64,000 nt of DNA from Cryptomeria japonica. Taxonomy: Eukaryota; Streptophyta; Pinopsida; Cupressales; Cupressaceae. The stretch covers positions 5,395,501 through 5,459,500 of the forward strand of contig NC_081414.1 in assembly GCF_030272615.1 (NCBI RefSeq), in the 5' to 3' direction. Each line of letters opens with the position of its first letter. Within the stretch, counting starts at the first letter, position 1. The notes beneath the pieces are model-generated. The model worked only from the letters and a program-made list of their open reading frames with translations, was not told the origin of the DNA and searched no databases. The position numbers were made by a program, and so were the translations under genes. Shown here piece after piece: positions 33,447 through 45,403 of this stretch.

Positions 33447-35014
33447 TGGTGCAGGGCACCTAGTACTCCAAGAATGTAAGCTTTGATTTTGTTTTAGTTT
33501 TTGTGTGTAATTTGTGATGTAATAATGTACCAACCATTGAGGACTCAGTAGAGCCATGGTTGAGTTGTCCAAATTTTGGTTTGAGCCAATTGTGCTCAAG
33601 ATGCTGCTAGCCTGAGAAGTGAGTTGCTTAGGTAGTTCACAGGATAAATACTCCAGATGAATGTATTCATGAATTAGGATTCAATTGAGTTGTGTTTAGG
33701 TCTTTTAATGTGTTTGAGGACCTTCAAGATTCTTAGAATGCAAAACTGCATCCTGGAGCAAAAGTTGTCAAAAGTTGTTGAGCAACATTTTTGCAATTTC
33801 TTGCAAAAGTTGCATTTCCAACCCTCAAATTTAACTTCATTGTATGGGTTGGAGGATTGGAAATGCAAGAGAAATTTTTTGGTTTGTGAAGCAATCTTGT
33901 TTCCACCGGTTTTTGATAGTTTTGTCTTGTTTTCATTGCTTGTACGGCCCAGTACAGACTAGATGGTGTAAAAATCATTGCCATATTTGTATGCTCATTA
34001 TATTTTCTTTTAATAAGGTTGATTTGCAGGTTTTATTGATCCAGGTTGTAAAGATTTCTCTAATTCTTTGCAACTAGGAGCAAAACCCTTGCAAGTAGGG
34101 TTTAAGAGCAAGAAATGGCTCTAGCCTAGGAATTATTTGATGGAACTTGTTGAAATAATTAGGAATACTAGGTTAGGGTTTGTACATAGTTTTGGAATAG
34201 GGTGTGTGATGTTTCAAGTCCAGGAGGAGAAACAATGAAGACCTAGGCTCACCGCTGGGAGTAGGTGAGTTAGGATAGTAAGCAAAGTGTGATTGGTGAG
34301 CACTTGGAGATTGATGCAGGCCCAAGTGGCATATGTATGGAAATCCCTCAGAGTTTCCTTGAATTTTCCCAAGTTGTTTAGAGTAGGATTTTTGACTAGT
34401 GAAAGGTTCTAGACCAATTTTGTCAATCCACTAGTTAAGCCTAAAACCCCATAAATTAGTGCAGCATTGGAAACCAAACCTGTACGGATAACCCAGATGC
34501 ACTTTTCCATTATTGTCTACAAATTACAAAAGGGTATCTGAACCCATGATTTATTCCTAGGCTTGTTTTGGAATTTTGCAAATTAAACCCCAAAAACTGC
34601 TTAAGGAGGGCTAATGCAGTTAGGCCTATTTAGGTGTCGGTAGAGACCTAGAAGGCTTGAGAAACCATGGTGATGGAGTTGGTGAGTTTTAAAATTCAAA
34701 ACACAATGAAGACACCTTAATAATGCATTGGGAAACCATGAGAAGAGTTGGTGTGTTAAGATCCTAGCAGGAGTGGTTGGAGCCCAGAAGAGGTGAGTGT
34801 GAGTAACTGAGGTGACAACCTCAAGTGGAGGAGTTGATTGTCCAGAAACCATTAGCTATACCTAGGAGGCAAGTCAAGAAGGTTCAAACCTTGGAGGTCT
34901 CATTGTAATAACCCTTACCAAGTGCCATCGGAAGGACTTGAGTAGTTGTAGGGTTGAGTAGGACAAGTCACTCAAGAAGGTGAAACAAACTAAGCTCCAA
35001 GACTCTCTGCATCA
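33447..35014 (+). repeat. Gypsy 5' LTR
   Basis: The 1,568-bp LTR runs from TGGTGCAGGGCACC to CTCTCTGCATCA. Ends were set by comparing both copies and by the ATGAT duplication. Confidence 0.9.
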
Positions 35015-35017
35015 GAG

Positions 35018-35030
35018 TGGTATCAGAGCC
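35018..35030 (+). other. Gypsy primer-binding site (tRNA-iMet)
   Basis: TGGTATCAGAGCC lies three bases after the LTR, the complement of plant initiator-Met tRNA. Confidence 0.92.
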
Positions 35031-35084
35031 ATTCTTTGAAAGATTTGGTGTCTGTCAGATTATGAAGAATTAGAAGCAAGTTCA

Positions 35085-35968
35085 ATGCCTCCAAAGGTAA
35101 TGACTCTAGAAGCCATCCGACAGATGGTGGCAGGGATGATAGAAGGATTGAAGGATGCATAAGGAAGTAGAGGAACCAGAGAGGTAAAGAAGGAGAAGGG
35201 AAAGGTTAAGACATAATGGTGTGATGAGACTGATGAAGAAGTGGAAGATGGAGAGGAACCAGTAGCAGTAGCTATGCCTCAAGACCAAAATTTATTCCTA
35301 GATGCAGTCAAATCCATTTCTAAGGACAATCTGGATGGATTACCCACATATGGAGGAAACCTCAATGGAGAAGAGTTGCTAGATTGGATAGAAGCTCTCA
35401 ATAATTATTTTGATTACAAAGAGGTAGTAGAAGAGAAAAGAGTTAATGTGTCCAAATCAAGAATGAGAGGATCAACATTGGTTTGGTGGAATATGATGCA
35501 ACAAGAAATGATACAAGAGGGCAAAAAGAAGATAACTTCATGGGAGCGTATGAAGATCACACTTAAGGAATAATTCCTTCCAGGAGATTATGATGTTCAA
35601 ATTCATAAGAGACTGCAAAATTTGAAACAAAGGGAGTTAGATGTCAATGAATACACTGAAGAGCTCCATAAGCTCAATTTGAGGGCTAGGAAGCATGAGA
35701 ATGAGGTGGAGAAGTTGGCCAGGTATATGAATGGCCTTAGATAGAATATACAAGATGAAATAAGTATCCTCATACTAGACATTGTCTATAAGTGTTTTCA
35801 GTTGGCCCTAAGGGAAGAAGAGAAGATAAAAAGGAGGAGTGAGAAAAATCAGAAACATAGGGGAGGAAAGAATTATAGAGGTAGAGGGAAATTTGGTAGA
35901 GGGCAGCAATCATCAAGAAGTGAAAAGTAGCAAGGCCAAGAAGGCAATGGAGACTCTCAGAGAGCAAC
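35085..35968 (+). pseudogene. Gypsy gag, N-terminal part, with stops and interrupted by insertion
   Basis: The frame starts at ATG 35085 (MPPKVMTLEAIRQMVAGMIE), about 55 bp after the primer-binding site. In-frame stops lie at 35160-35162, 35214-35216 and 35571-35573. The retrotransposon gag domain is clear: LPTYGGNLNGEELLDWIEAL, STLVWWNMMQQEM, then LNLRARKHENEVEKLARYM. A basic RG-rich tail (YRGRGKFGRGQ) leads into the nested element at 35969. The zinc knuckle follows on the other side, at 45485. Gag would form the particle and bind element RNA. Confidence 0.88.
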
Positions 35969-37173
35969 TGGAGACACCTAAAAATGGTCAACGCTTGCGG
36001 AGTCATACTTTAACATTTGCGCATTGCCTCATTTTAGGTTTTTGCGTCGCATTAACATTTCTCCTATGATTCGCACTTGGTCATTTGCGAGCATCGAGTC
36101 TTTCTTCTGCATTCTTCATTTGTCTCGCTTTAGAATTTGGTCTTGTCGATAACAACTTTCAGTCATGATTTTGGTCGATCCTTATCAACTTGTCAATCTT
36201 GTCATTTTATGATCGATTTGTCATCGATCGTCATCCTTCTCAATCATATCAATTTGGATCAATTAGTCATTGTTCCTCATCAATTGGCGCATTTATCAAT
36301 CAAATCAAATCAATTCAAAATCATGATTGAATCGACATCAATTTTATATCAAGACCTAATTGTCGTCCTTGCATTTCTAATTTAACCTTGTTTGTCATTT
36401 TCTCTCCATTCTCCCTCTAGGTTAAATAATTTATTTATTTATCCTAGGTCTTCTTGTCACAATTAAATGTTTATTTAATTGGCTAATTAATTCCCTATTT
36501 ATGAATTAATTAATAAATGAAAAATTATTAATTAATTCACTAAATTTCCTATTTTCTAATTTTCTAATTTTCTAATTTCTAATTCAATTTTCTCCTATTT
36601 TCCTCCAAATTTCATGGGAATGACATTTCAATTTGTCATAATTTGTCATAATTGACAATCAATCAATTTTGACATAGAAGTTTGTCATAATTTGTCATAA
36701 ATTATCAATCAATCAATTTTGCATAGAAAGTGCATAATTTGTCATAATTGACATAATTGATTTGCAAATTCCATTTGAATTGAATCATGCTAATCTTGTC
36801 TTTTCTCCAAATTTTTTTATAAATTGGATGAATTTCTTCAATCTAAGCCCCTAATCAGATTATCAAATTTCTAATCACTTTGTCAAATCACACTTTGAGT
36901 ACTCTTGAGCAATCATCTTGTCTACTTGCTTTCATATCATGATCATGCACTAGTAGGTGAGATCCACAACAAAACTATTTGGAGAAGAAAGAAGGACAAT
37001 GGAGCCGCATGAAGGAGACATCTGCATTTGGTTTGCTTAGATTTCATTTAGAATGTCTTGTCTTCATGCTTTCATTGAATGTTTTTAGGATTGTTATCAC
37101 TGCATTTTAGTTTTTGTGATTGAACTAATATTAATTGATACTTGCTTTGATGATTTCTGATTTCCTAGCTACA
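35969..37173 (+). repeat. 5' LTR of the pol-less element
   Basis: The 1,205-bp LTR runs from TGGAGACACCTAAAAATGG to TCCTAGCTACA. Its middle has two ~50-bp direct repeats built on TTGTCATAATTTGTCATAA and AATCAATCAATTTTG (about 36640-36740). The third base is G where the 3' copy has T. Confidence 0.88.
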
Positions 37174-37178
37174 TTAAT

Positions 37179-37197
37179 TGGTGAACCCGACATGAAC
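37179..37197 (+). other. Primer-binding site of the pol-less element
   Basis: TGGTGAACCCGACATGAAC lies five bases after the LTR. This is unlike the initiator-Met site of the other elements here and resembles the site I recall from Tat/Ogre-type Gypsy elements, which suggests a different primer tRNA and a different helper. Confidence 0.6.
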
Positions 37198-37295
37198 ACT
37201 AACCATCTAACCCCTTTACTGTGTTTTTGAGTGCTTTTGAGTTGATTTGCAGGTCAAAAAACCCAAAAACAGGGCAGTGCAGGGTTTTCTGGGGA

Positions 37296-37417
37296 CTTCT
37301 ACGCCTGTGTAAGACAACTTGCGCCCGTGTTAAGCATTCTGCACTTTTGTTAGAGACATTATGCGCTTGTGTTATGAGTTTTGCGCCTGTGTCATGAGTT
37401 CTGCGCCTGTGTAAAGT
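37296..37417 (+). repeat. Six-copy TGCGCCTGTGT minisatellite in the leader
   Basis: Six imperfect units of about 18-21 bp built on TGCGCCTGTGTNANGAG follow one another in the leader of the pol-less element, shortly after the primer-binding site. No frame is conserved across them. Confidence 0.75.
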
Positions 37418-39263
37418 CCAGAAACAGAGGTGAAAATGCAGTGTTTTACTTGAAAATTGTTTGCTTTTGCATTCTGTTTTCTGCTTTTTGGTTTTTGGTA
37501 CTAATTATCTGTGCAGCATCTTGGCATACGCATGGTAAAGACAACAAATGAAACTACTAACATGTTTTATGCAGAATCGATAGTCAAAGAATAAACACCT
37601 CAAACTTCTAACTTGGGTTTTGCAGGTTGCCTTGGAGAAACAACTAAACTTGGTCTTTGCCATTAATGTTATAGGCACCTAGTATGATTTCTAAATAGGT
37701 TGGAATGAATCTATGCTTGATTTGATTGTTGAGTTTGACATTGGAGTAGGAGAGTATGCTCTCATCCTTCTTAGGGTGATTAGAAATCCAGATCTTCAAT
37801 ACCATGCTCATGTCTTTGATTGTTTGTCACCTTTAGAGGGCCTGCCTTCCCGACCATTTGCTTTTGCAAGCAAGTGATAATCGTGAGAAGGGAATGAGCC
37901 AAAGTGAGTACGGCTAGAATACCTTGACATTCTAACTCACTATAAAAAAATACCTGATGGGCGAAAGCTTTGAAGGAAGGGTTACGTGGGAATTGCAGTT
38001 ACTTGGGAAGTGATGACCCTTGAACTCTTTCTCATATCAACATCTAAGTAGGGCCTCGCGGTCTAAATCATGCTTGCACGACTACATTTGTTTGGTATCT
38101 TGATGGGCTTAATGTATCAATCACGCTTGCGTGACATCAAGGAGTAATGCTTAACAGAAATCCTGACTAAACACATTGTTTTTAGAGGCCAAAAAACCCT
38201 TCTAGTTGCTTGAGAAGGACAAGTTCGGATACTTGGAAGAGATACTAAGTTCGCCATGGGGAGATTTCCATAGGGACTGATGCTTGGCTGCCCTGAGAAG
38301 TGAGTGTCGTGGAGGGGAGCCCCTGGGGTCAAGCATCTATGTATTCTCCTTGAATCCCATAATGAGTCTACCTCTCAAGTACCTAATATCCTTGCCTACC
38401 ATAAGAAATGTGGGAATGAGCATGATTTTCTTGAGTCTATGTTAAAATATCTTGTCTTCTTTACTTGTCAAAAGTTGAATTGCATCTCATTTCAAAAGCA
38501 AGACAAATTGATTCAAAACAAGGTTAAACATAAGAGCATTTCATCCAACAAACATCAAAACACTTTCAAACATGGTTGTCAAACATTGTTCAAAATCTTG
38601 TCTTAGCATTCATGTCACTTACATTTAGGTTCATCCTAGGTTGCATTTTGCAAAGTTCATTGTCAAGTACCAAGGTTAGGTTTCACCTAGGTCATACTCT
38701 TTTGCATATCAATAAAAGTCATCCATTTACATGTGTCCTCTTGCATTAGAGCAATACCATTGTCATACATTTACATTTGCATACCCTAGGTCTCTTCATT
38801 AAGTTTAGGTCATTATCATATCATATTAGGGTTACTTGCATATTAATTGTCCCTTTGCATATAGTCTCAAAAACTAGGTTTTGTCATACTTGAGTAATCC
38901 AAATCTTTGATAAACCCTAAGTCATTGTTAAGAAGTCTAGACCTTGTCAAACCTTTTATTTTTAAGTCATTATTGTCATTTGGTCAAACCTAGCTTAGTA
39001 TCCAAGCATATAGGGGAGACTTTGTCATTTGTCCTTTTGTCACTTGGTCCTTTTGTCCTTTGAGGTCTAGACATCATTTCAATTTCCTAAGGGTCTCTTT
39101 TTAGATTTGCATTTCAAAAGTTTGTCAAAATTTTGAAAAAACAACCAAAAACATAGGTTGCATTCTTGCCATAGATTGCATCTTCATTTATTTAGTTTGC
39201 ATTTAGTTGCATATCATACATTATCCTTGAAAAATTCCATAAATATTGCATTTGCATAGTGAA
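37418..39263 (+). other. Long non-coding leader of the pol-less element
   Basis: About 1.8 kb between the minisatellite and the ORF contains no frame with protein-like composition. The small open frame at 38304-38606 has no motif. The stretch may hold the packaging signal and leader structure of the element RNA, but nothing specific is visible. Confidence 0.5.
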
Positions 39264-42080
39264 ATGTCTATTGAAACAAGGTTCCAAGCACCAATGATGC
39301 AACAAAGTTTGACATATCAACCGACAATGCAATCACAATTATATCAAACCCAACAACAAGGCAATATCGATCAAACTCTTTATGATGAAACAAGTCTCCA
39401 AATACAAAAACTAGAGGAGAAACTAGCTCAAGAAGAAGAGATATTGGAACAAAGAGTGAAAAACATTGAGAAGAATAGATCACAAATGTCCAAAGTGTTT
39501 CGAAAATTTCCAGGTCAAAATCCAAAGATTGAGCCAATTGATGTAAGATCTCTTCTTGAACGATCAGACATACCAGCTCTCCTCTCACAAATAGAGATGA
39601 TGAAACAATTTCAAGAAAAGAGACAACATCAATTTCAACATTATGTGCCTCCACAACAAGAACAAGAAGGTGTTCACTATTAATCAGATTTTCAACCATC
39701 AAAACCAAAGGTTCAACCAATTGCTCAACATATACAACCAATACAACCAATGGTCCAATTTCAACAATATGTCCAACCAACTATACAATGTCAACAAATG
39801 GTTCAACCAATGGTGGAATATCAACAAGTTCAATCAACATATCAATGTCAACAACCACAACCAAACATTCAAAAACAAAGGTTGCAGCACACACCAACCC
39901 AAGTTTCAAACATGTCGGAACAATTGAACCAAGTCCAATATCAAAACATGATATCAAACCAACTCCTTTCCAAACAAGTTCAAATTCCAGATACAACTAT
40001 GTCAAAACCTCGAAAGAAAGGTGGATTTATTGCAATGCTCTTAAGGAAACTACCAAGTGAGTTCTTTGAGGAAGATCAAGATAATACAATTATGTCTAGC
40101 AATGCCTCATCCCCCCACAAGCAAATTGACTCTCCAGTGGCATCTATCCCTACACCTCTAGAAGTTTCACAAGAACCTTCCATATTGTCCTCCTCAAATA
40201 ATACACCCAAGGATGCAATTACCCAAGGGCTATCCATAATTGATAATCCAATTCATGATGCACATCCTTGTCATGTTTCAGAAATACAAGACCCAATGCC
40301 ACCATGCACTTTATTGCCATTACCTATTTTAGAGGACCCTATTCGAAGTCCCTCTTCCTCATGTTCAAGCATTGATTCCTTGCCAGAATCCATCAAAAAT
40401 GTTCAAAGTGCATTTCCTTGATGCCAAAACATTGATTCCTTGTCAGAATCCTCCATGCATATCCAAAGTCCAACCCCATGTCAAGAAGATAATTTAGAGC
40501 ATGCAAAAACATGTCTTGAAACAAATCAAGATCAAGATCTTGAAACCTTATCATCCCATCCAATTGTTGACCAGGACCCCATGTTCCCAGACACTCACGA
40601 TGAATCCCCTATTCTTGTCAACCCTATCCAAAGTCCTATTGACACTCCATTCCCCGAGCAAGATCAAGATATCCTAGTCCATCCAATCCCAAACGATCCC
40701 CTTCCATTTCATGAACACAATGTCCTTTCCAATCCCATTGACATTCCACTTCCTAAGAAAGATCAAGATATCCCTTCCATCCTTTCCGATGATCCCATTG
40801 AAAGTCAAGAGCAAAGCACCTTTAAAGAGGACTTCAATGATCTCCCTCCTTGTCAAGATCAAATTATTCCTTTAAATCCTCCACAAGATCCTCTTGTTCC
40901 TCCATCTCCTTGTCTTAATGCTCCATATACACTCCAAGATCGCATTTCTTTTGATGATCCCATTATTTCTCCCATTCCATCTCTTGAAGAGCCTGTCATT
41001 GAACCATGTCCATTACACAATCCTAGTCCCCCTCATGATTCTAACGTGTCAGTGCAAGATGTTCATGAACCCTCGACATGCATAATGGGTTCTTCCACTT
41101 TGGTACAATCCGATCCACTTCAAGATCTCATTATTTCTCTCATATCATATCCACCTCATAATGGACTCGCGTCTTCTTCCCAAAGAAAAGGGTATCCTAC
41201 AAGTCAAGATATTCATAAAGGCAAAGGAGTAGATCTCCATAAGCAAGAATCTCTCCATATCAAAGAAGATCTTAAGGGTCATGTCTACACAGCTCACTCT
41301 CAAGACATTGGTATCCCTCCATCAAAATCCAAACATATCCCTTCCCCTCCATACCTTCCATCCATCTTAGGTCCTTATATCCCTTCATCCTCTATGCAAG
41401 GTCAGCAAAGGCACACATCCTTGAGTAAATTTCATCAATCCAAAATAACTCCATTTCATTCATATCCATCCATGCATTCCTTTCCCCCTCCAAGCAATTT
41501 GGATGCCAAGCATAAACGTCATAAGTCTAGCAATCCACATGTATTCAAGGATCAACATGTCCAATATAATCGACATGTCAAAACAAAGAACAAATTGATC
41601 TACAAAGAAAAAGAAATATCCAAAAGGCCAAAAAGGCCCACTGAGAAAAATAAAGAAAAGTCAAAATTTATATGGGTTCCTAAATCCCTTGTGCAAGCAA
41701 TGCACTCCAAGGAACCACAAAAGCATGAAAAATCAAAAACCATGTGGATCCCTAAGAAGCTCCTTGAAGCACAAAAAGAAACATCCAACTTGGCATCCAA
41801 AATTGCTATTCCTCCATCCAAACCTTCCAAGTCTATTCCTTCATCACCTTCTTCATCCATTTTGGGCCCTTATGTCCCAAAATCCCAAGCTATTCCTCCA
41901 TCCAAATCTCAATATCCAAAATCCATTTTTCCTCCATCAGTCCATCACCCCTCAAGGTGTGTGCCAATGTTGATCTTGCCTTCATTTCCATCCATTGAAG
42001 CCCAATTCTTCCAATACCCTATCCATTATCCAATGCATATTTTTCATCCTTCAATCCCTTTGATCCAATCCTTTACATAA
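39264..42080 (+). pseudogene. Long Pro/Ser/Gln-rich ORF of the pol-less element, two nonsense codons
   Basis: One frame is open from ATG 39264 (MSIETRFQAPMMQQSLTYQP) to TAA 42080, 939 codons in all, except for a TAA at 39681-39683 and a TGA at 40419-40421. The N-terminal part is Gln-rich with a short coiled coil (SLQIQKLEEKLAQEEEILEQ). The next segment is repetitive in VQPxxQ and PMVQ. The centre is acidic and rich in Pro, Ser and Asp, with recurring QDQD and NPIDxP. The C-terminal third is basic and Pro/Ser-rich, with two related motifs, KSKFIWVPKSLV and KSKTMWIPKKLL. It has no zinc knuckle, protease or polymerase motif. Length and position suggest a gag-like structural or accessory protein, but that is inference. 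Both stops can arise by one transition, so neighbouring copies may be intact. Confidence 0.75.
40362..40481 (+). repeat. 60-bp tandem duplication inside the long ORF
   Basis: Two adjacent 60-bp units encode SSIDSLPESIKNVQSAFP and QNIDSLSESSMHIQSPTP. The TGA that interrupts the ORF lies exactly at the join, at the last codon of unit one. Confidence 0.8.
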
Positions 42081-42244
42081 ATCCTTGCCTTAGTTTCATC
42101 TCGTTTTCCATGTCCTTATCCTACCAATGTCTTTGAGCATACTTTTAAAGGTCATGGTCCATTTTTTTCAAGGCTACTATCCAATTTTTAAAAAAGATGC
42201 TCGAGTCCTCCTTCCATCCCCTATCATGTGTCCATCTTCTATTG

Positions 42245-42400
42245 AAAAAGTCAAAATACAAAAAAAAAAGTGAGAAAAAAAAAAGCAAAAAAAAAAGTAA
42301 AGCAAAAAATAATTCATCCACTGGTGAAAACCTGGCAAACAGGCGCCTTGGGCAAGTACCATGATGAAAACCTGGCAAACAGGCGTCATGCGTAATTTAT
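42245..42400 (+). repeat. A-rich tract and duplicated GAAAACCTGGCAAACAGGCG
   Basis: Runs of A separated by G or C at 42258-42310 are followed by two copies of TGAAAACCTGGCAAACAGGC, about 41 bp apart. Each copy can form a small stem (CCTG/CAGG). They lie shortly after the long ORF. Confidence 0.7.
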
Positions 42401-43027
42401 GAACTTCTTGCACACCACACTTGGGGGCAGATTTCCTCCTTCATATCCTATTGCCCTTCATTATCCAATCGAACCCATGTAATTACCCTTCATATCCTAT
42501 TGTCCCTCATGTCCATTTTCCCTTTCCACCTTTGATCTTGACAAGGTTGAGGATCGTCATGAGCATCATGCATCTTGTTTGCAGCTTTTAGTTATCATAG
42601 CTTTTGGTATTTATCCATTTGCTTATTACGACCTTTCATCCATATTCCCTGTCTTATTGCAACTTTCTGCCACTATCCCTTATCCTATCCCGACCTTCAG
42701 TCCATGTCCCTTATCCATTCTTGGTCTTTCTTATCCTATCCATATCTTATCACTATCTATACACTCTTTTTCATTCCTTGATCTTGATCTGACATAAGGA
42801 TGCAAAATTTAAACATAGTTTCAAAAACCTCTTAACATGTCCCTCATGCCATGTCACTGCTTTACATTGTCATATCCAGTCTCTTGTCCCATCACGCAAT
42901 AGCCCTTGGAAATTGCATCTGTATTGTCTCCATAATAAAAGGCCTTTGTCTTCCCTCTATCCACCATCATTTCAGAAAGCCTATTTATTCACCTGTCATA
43001 TTCTTTGCCTTGCTAGACACTGGGGGG

Positions 43028-43290
43028 CAAAATCATAAAAATTGAAAAATGTCCTGAAAAAATCATAAAAATTGAAAAATGTCCTGAAATAATTCAAAAA
43101 AATTGAAAAATGTCCTGAAATAATTCAAAAAAATTGAAAAATGTCCTGAAAAAATCATAAAAATTGAAAAATGTCCTGAAATACTTCAAAAAAAATTGAA
43201 AAATGTCCTGAAATACTTCAAAAAAAATTGAAAAATGTCCTGAAAAAATCTCTAAAAAAATTGAATAATGTCCTGAAAAATCCAAAAAAA
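43028..43290 (+). repeat. ~30-bp tandem repeat, about eight units
   Basis: Units of 30-33 bp share TGTCCTGAAA at one end and AATTGAAAAA at the other, with variable middles (AAATCATAAA, TAATTCAAAA, TACTTCAAAA, AAATCTCTAA). They are located in the 3' non-coding part of the pol-less element. Confidence 0.88.
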
Positions 43291-44070
43291 CAAGCATTTT
43301 GCAATACATAACCCCTCTGTGCATAGACAAATCACTGAGCATCCCTCCAACGACACACAATCATACATTGTGCTTTAATGAAATCATGCGTTAACAGATA
43401 AACTTTTTCCATCAAACCAGACATTCAAACTGATCACAATTGTCTTCTCAATCGAACATCAACATCAAAATCATTTGTCCTTGTCTCTTCTATCATGGGT
43501 CTTATACAGGGTGTGGTATACTCAAAACCAGACTATGTCTTGTCTTAGACGGGGTACCGCATGTCCTGAAACCAGACAACATGATCGTCCTATCAGCACT
43601 TTCAACTTTTGACAATGAAGATCAAGATGTTTGTTTGATTTGTTGGAATTTGTGCATCTTATCTTTTTACTGATTTATCTTTGGGCTTCAATCATGTTCC
43701 TATGTTGCTCGATGATGTCACTGAGTGATTTAGAGTGACCGGGATGGTTCATGGTCCTTTTCTTTTTTGTTGTGATTGTTGTTTGTTTGTGATGTGTCTG
43801 TCTTTTGCAAAAAGGGTTGCATTTCAGCTCTGGCCTTCAATGCCATGATGCTACGCATCCATTTTGCTACATTAAATTAAAGGTTCTCACCTACAAAGTG
43901 CATTACTGAAAGCAAGTTTTTCTTCGTCTCTAACTGTCCTTTGTCTAATTTCTTCTTACTAACATTTCTTCTGTCAGTCTTGGCAGTCCGTTTGATCCTA
44001 TCATCTTCTGTCATTCTTATCGATCAATTGGCCTCTTTTCTACATATTTCCGACCAATTCCTCGAGGGGG

Positions 44071-44145
44071 CATGCATATGTCATTGTTATTGTCTGGGGC
44101 ATTTTCATATGTCATTGTCATTGTTTGGGGCATTTTCATTATTGT
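44071..44145 (+). repeat. Two-copy ~36-bp repeat before the purine tract
   Basis: CATATGTCATTGTTATTGTC TGGGGCATTTT and CATATGTCATTGTCATTGTT TGGGGCATTTT are adjacent near-identical units. They lie just upstream of the purine tract of the pol-less element. Confidence 0.75.
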
Positions 44146-44192
44146 TCTTTGAAACAACGCTTAAAATCGCATTGTCTCAAAGAGGGGCAAAA

Positions 44193-45403
44193 TGTAGACA
44201 CCTAAAAATGGTCAACGCTTGCGGAGTCATACTTTAACATTTGCGCATTGCCTCATTTTAGGTTTTTGCGTCGCATTAACATTTCTCCTATGATTCTCAC
44301 TTGGTCTTTATCATTTGCGAGCATCGAGTCTTTCTTCTGCATTCTTCATTTGTCTCGCTTTCGAATTTGGTCTTGTCGATAACAACTTTCAGTCATGATT
44401 TTGGTCGATCCTTATCAACTTGTCAATCTTGTCATTTTATGATCGATTTGTCATCGATCGTCATCCTTCTCAATCATATCAATTTGGATCAATTAGTCAT
44501 TGTTCCTCATCAATTGGCGCATTTATCAATCAAATCAAATCAATTCAAAATCATGATTGAATCGACATCAATTTTATATCAAGACCTAATTGTCGTCCTT
44601 GCATTTCTAATTTAACCTTGTTTGTCATTTTCTCTCCATTCTCCCTCTAGGTTAAATAATTTATTTATTTATCCTAGGTCTTCTTGTCACAATTAAATGT
44701 TTATTTAATTGGCTAATTAATTCCCTATTTATGAATTAATTAATAAATGAAAAATTATTAATTAATTCACTAAATTTCCTATTTTCTAATTTTCTAATTT
44801 TCTAATTTCTAATTCAATTTTCTCCTATTTTCCTCCAAATTTCATGGGAATGACATTTCAATTTGTCATAATTTGTCATAATTGACAATCAATCAATTTT
44901 GACATAGAAGTTTGTCATAATTTGTCATAAATTATCAATCAATCAATTTTGCATAGAAAGTGCATAATTTGTCATAATTGACATAATTGATTTGCAATTT
45001 CCATTTGAATTGAATCATGCTAATGTTGTCTTTTCTCCAATTTTTTCTATAAATTGGATGAATTTCTTCAATCTAAGCCCCTAATCAGATTATCAAATTT
45101 CTAATCACTTTGTCAAATCACACTTTGAGTACTCTTGAGCAATCATCTTGTCTACTTGCTTTCATATCATGATCATGCACTAGTAGGTGAGATCCACAAC
45201 AAAACTATTTGGAGAAGAAAGAAGGACAATGGAGCCACATGAAGGAGACATCTGCATTTGGTTTGCTTAGATTTCATTTAGAATGTCTTGTCTTCATGCT
45301 TTCATTGAATGTTTTTAGGATTGTTATCACTGAATTTTAGTTTTTGTGATTGAACTAATATTAATTGATACTTGCTTTGATGATTTCCGATTTCCTAGCT
45401 ACA
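44193..45403 (+). repeat. 3' LTR of the pol-less element
   Basis: The 1,211-bp LTR runs from TGTAGACACC to TCCTAGCTACA and directly follows the tract AAAGAGGGGCAAAA. It carries a 6-bp TTTATC insertion relative to the 5' copy near 44311 and otherwise differs by about ten single bases. Confidence 0.9.

Larger units (their letters stand above)
35969..45403 (+). mobile_element. Young pol-less LTR retrotransposon with a long Pro/Ser/Gln-rich ORF
   Basis: The LTRs at 35969-37173 and 44193-45403 are nearly identical, with about ten substitutions and one 6-bp indel by eye. A primer-binding site (TGGTGAACCCGAC) follows the 5' LTR and a purine tract (AAAGAGGGGCAAAA) precedes the 3' LTR. Flanking five-base sequences GCAAC and GTAGC differ by two transitions, so the duplication is imperfect or the ends are off by a base or two. 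No protease, reverse transcriptase, RNase H or integrase motif is seen anywhere in the 7-kb interior. The only long frame is 39264-42080. It must be mobilised by another element, probably a Tat-like Gypsy, judging by the TGTAGACACC start and the primer-binding site. Confidence 0.85.

Noticed and set aside
36137-36385. ORF repeated at 44301-44615
   Set aside because: It is the same chance frame in the two LTRs of the pol-less element; its composition is that of AT-rich LTR DNA.
42145-42413. Phe/Leu-rich minus-strand ORFs that look like membrane proteins
   Set aside because: They are translations of the complement of poly-A tracts in the pol-less element.
43028-43290. ~30-bp repeats as a CRISPR array
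   Set aside because: The units are contiguous without unique spacers and lie in the 3' region of an LTR element.
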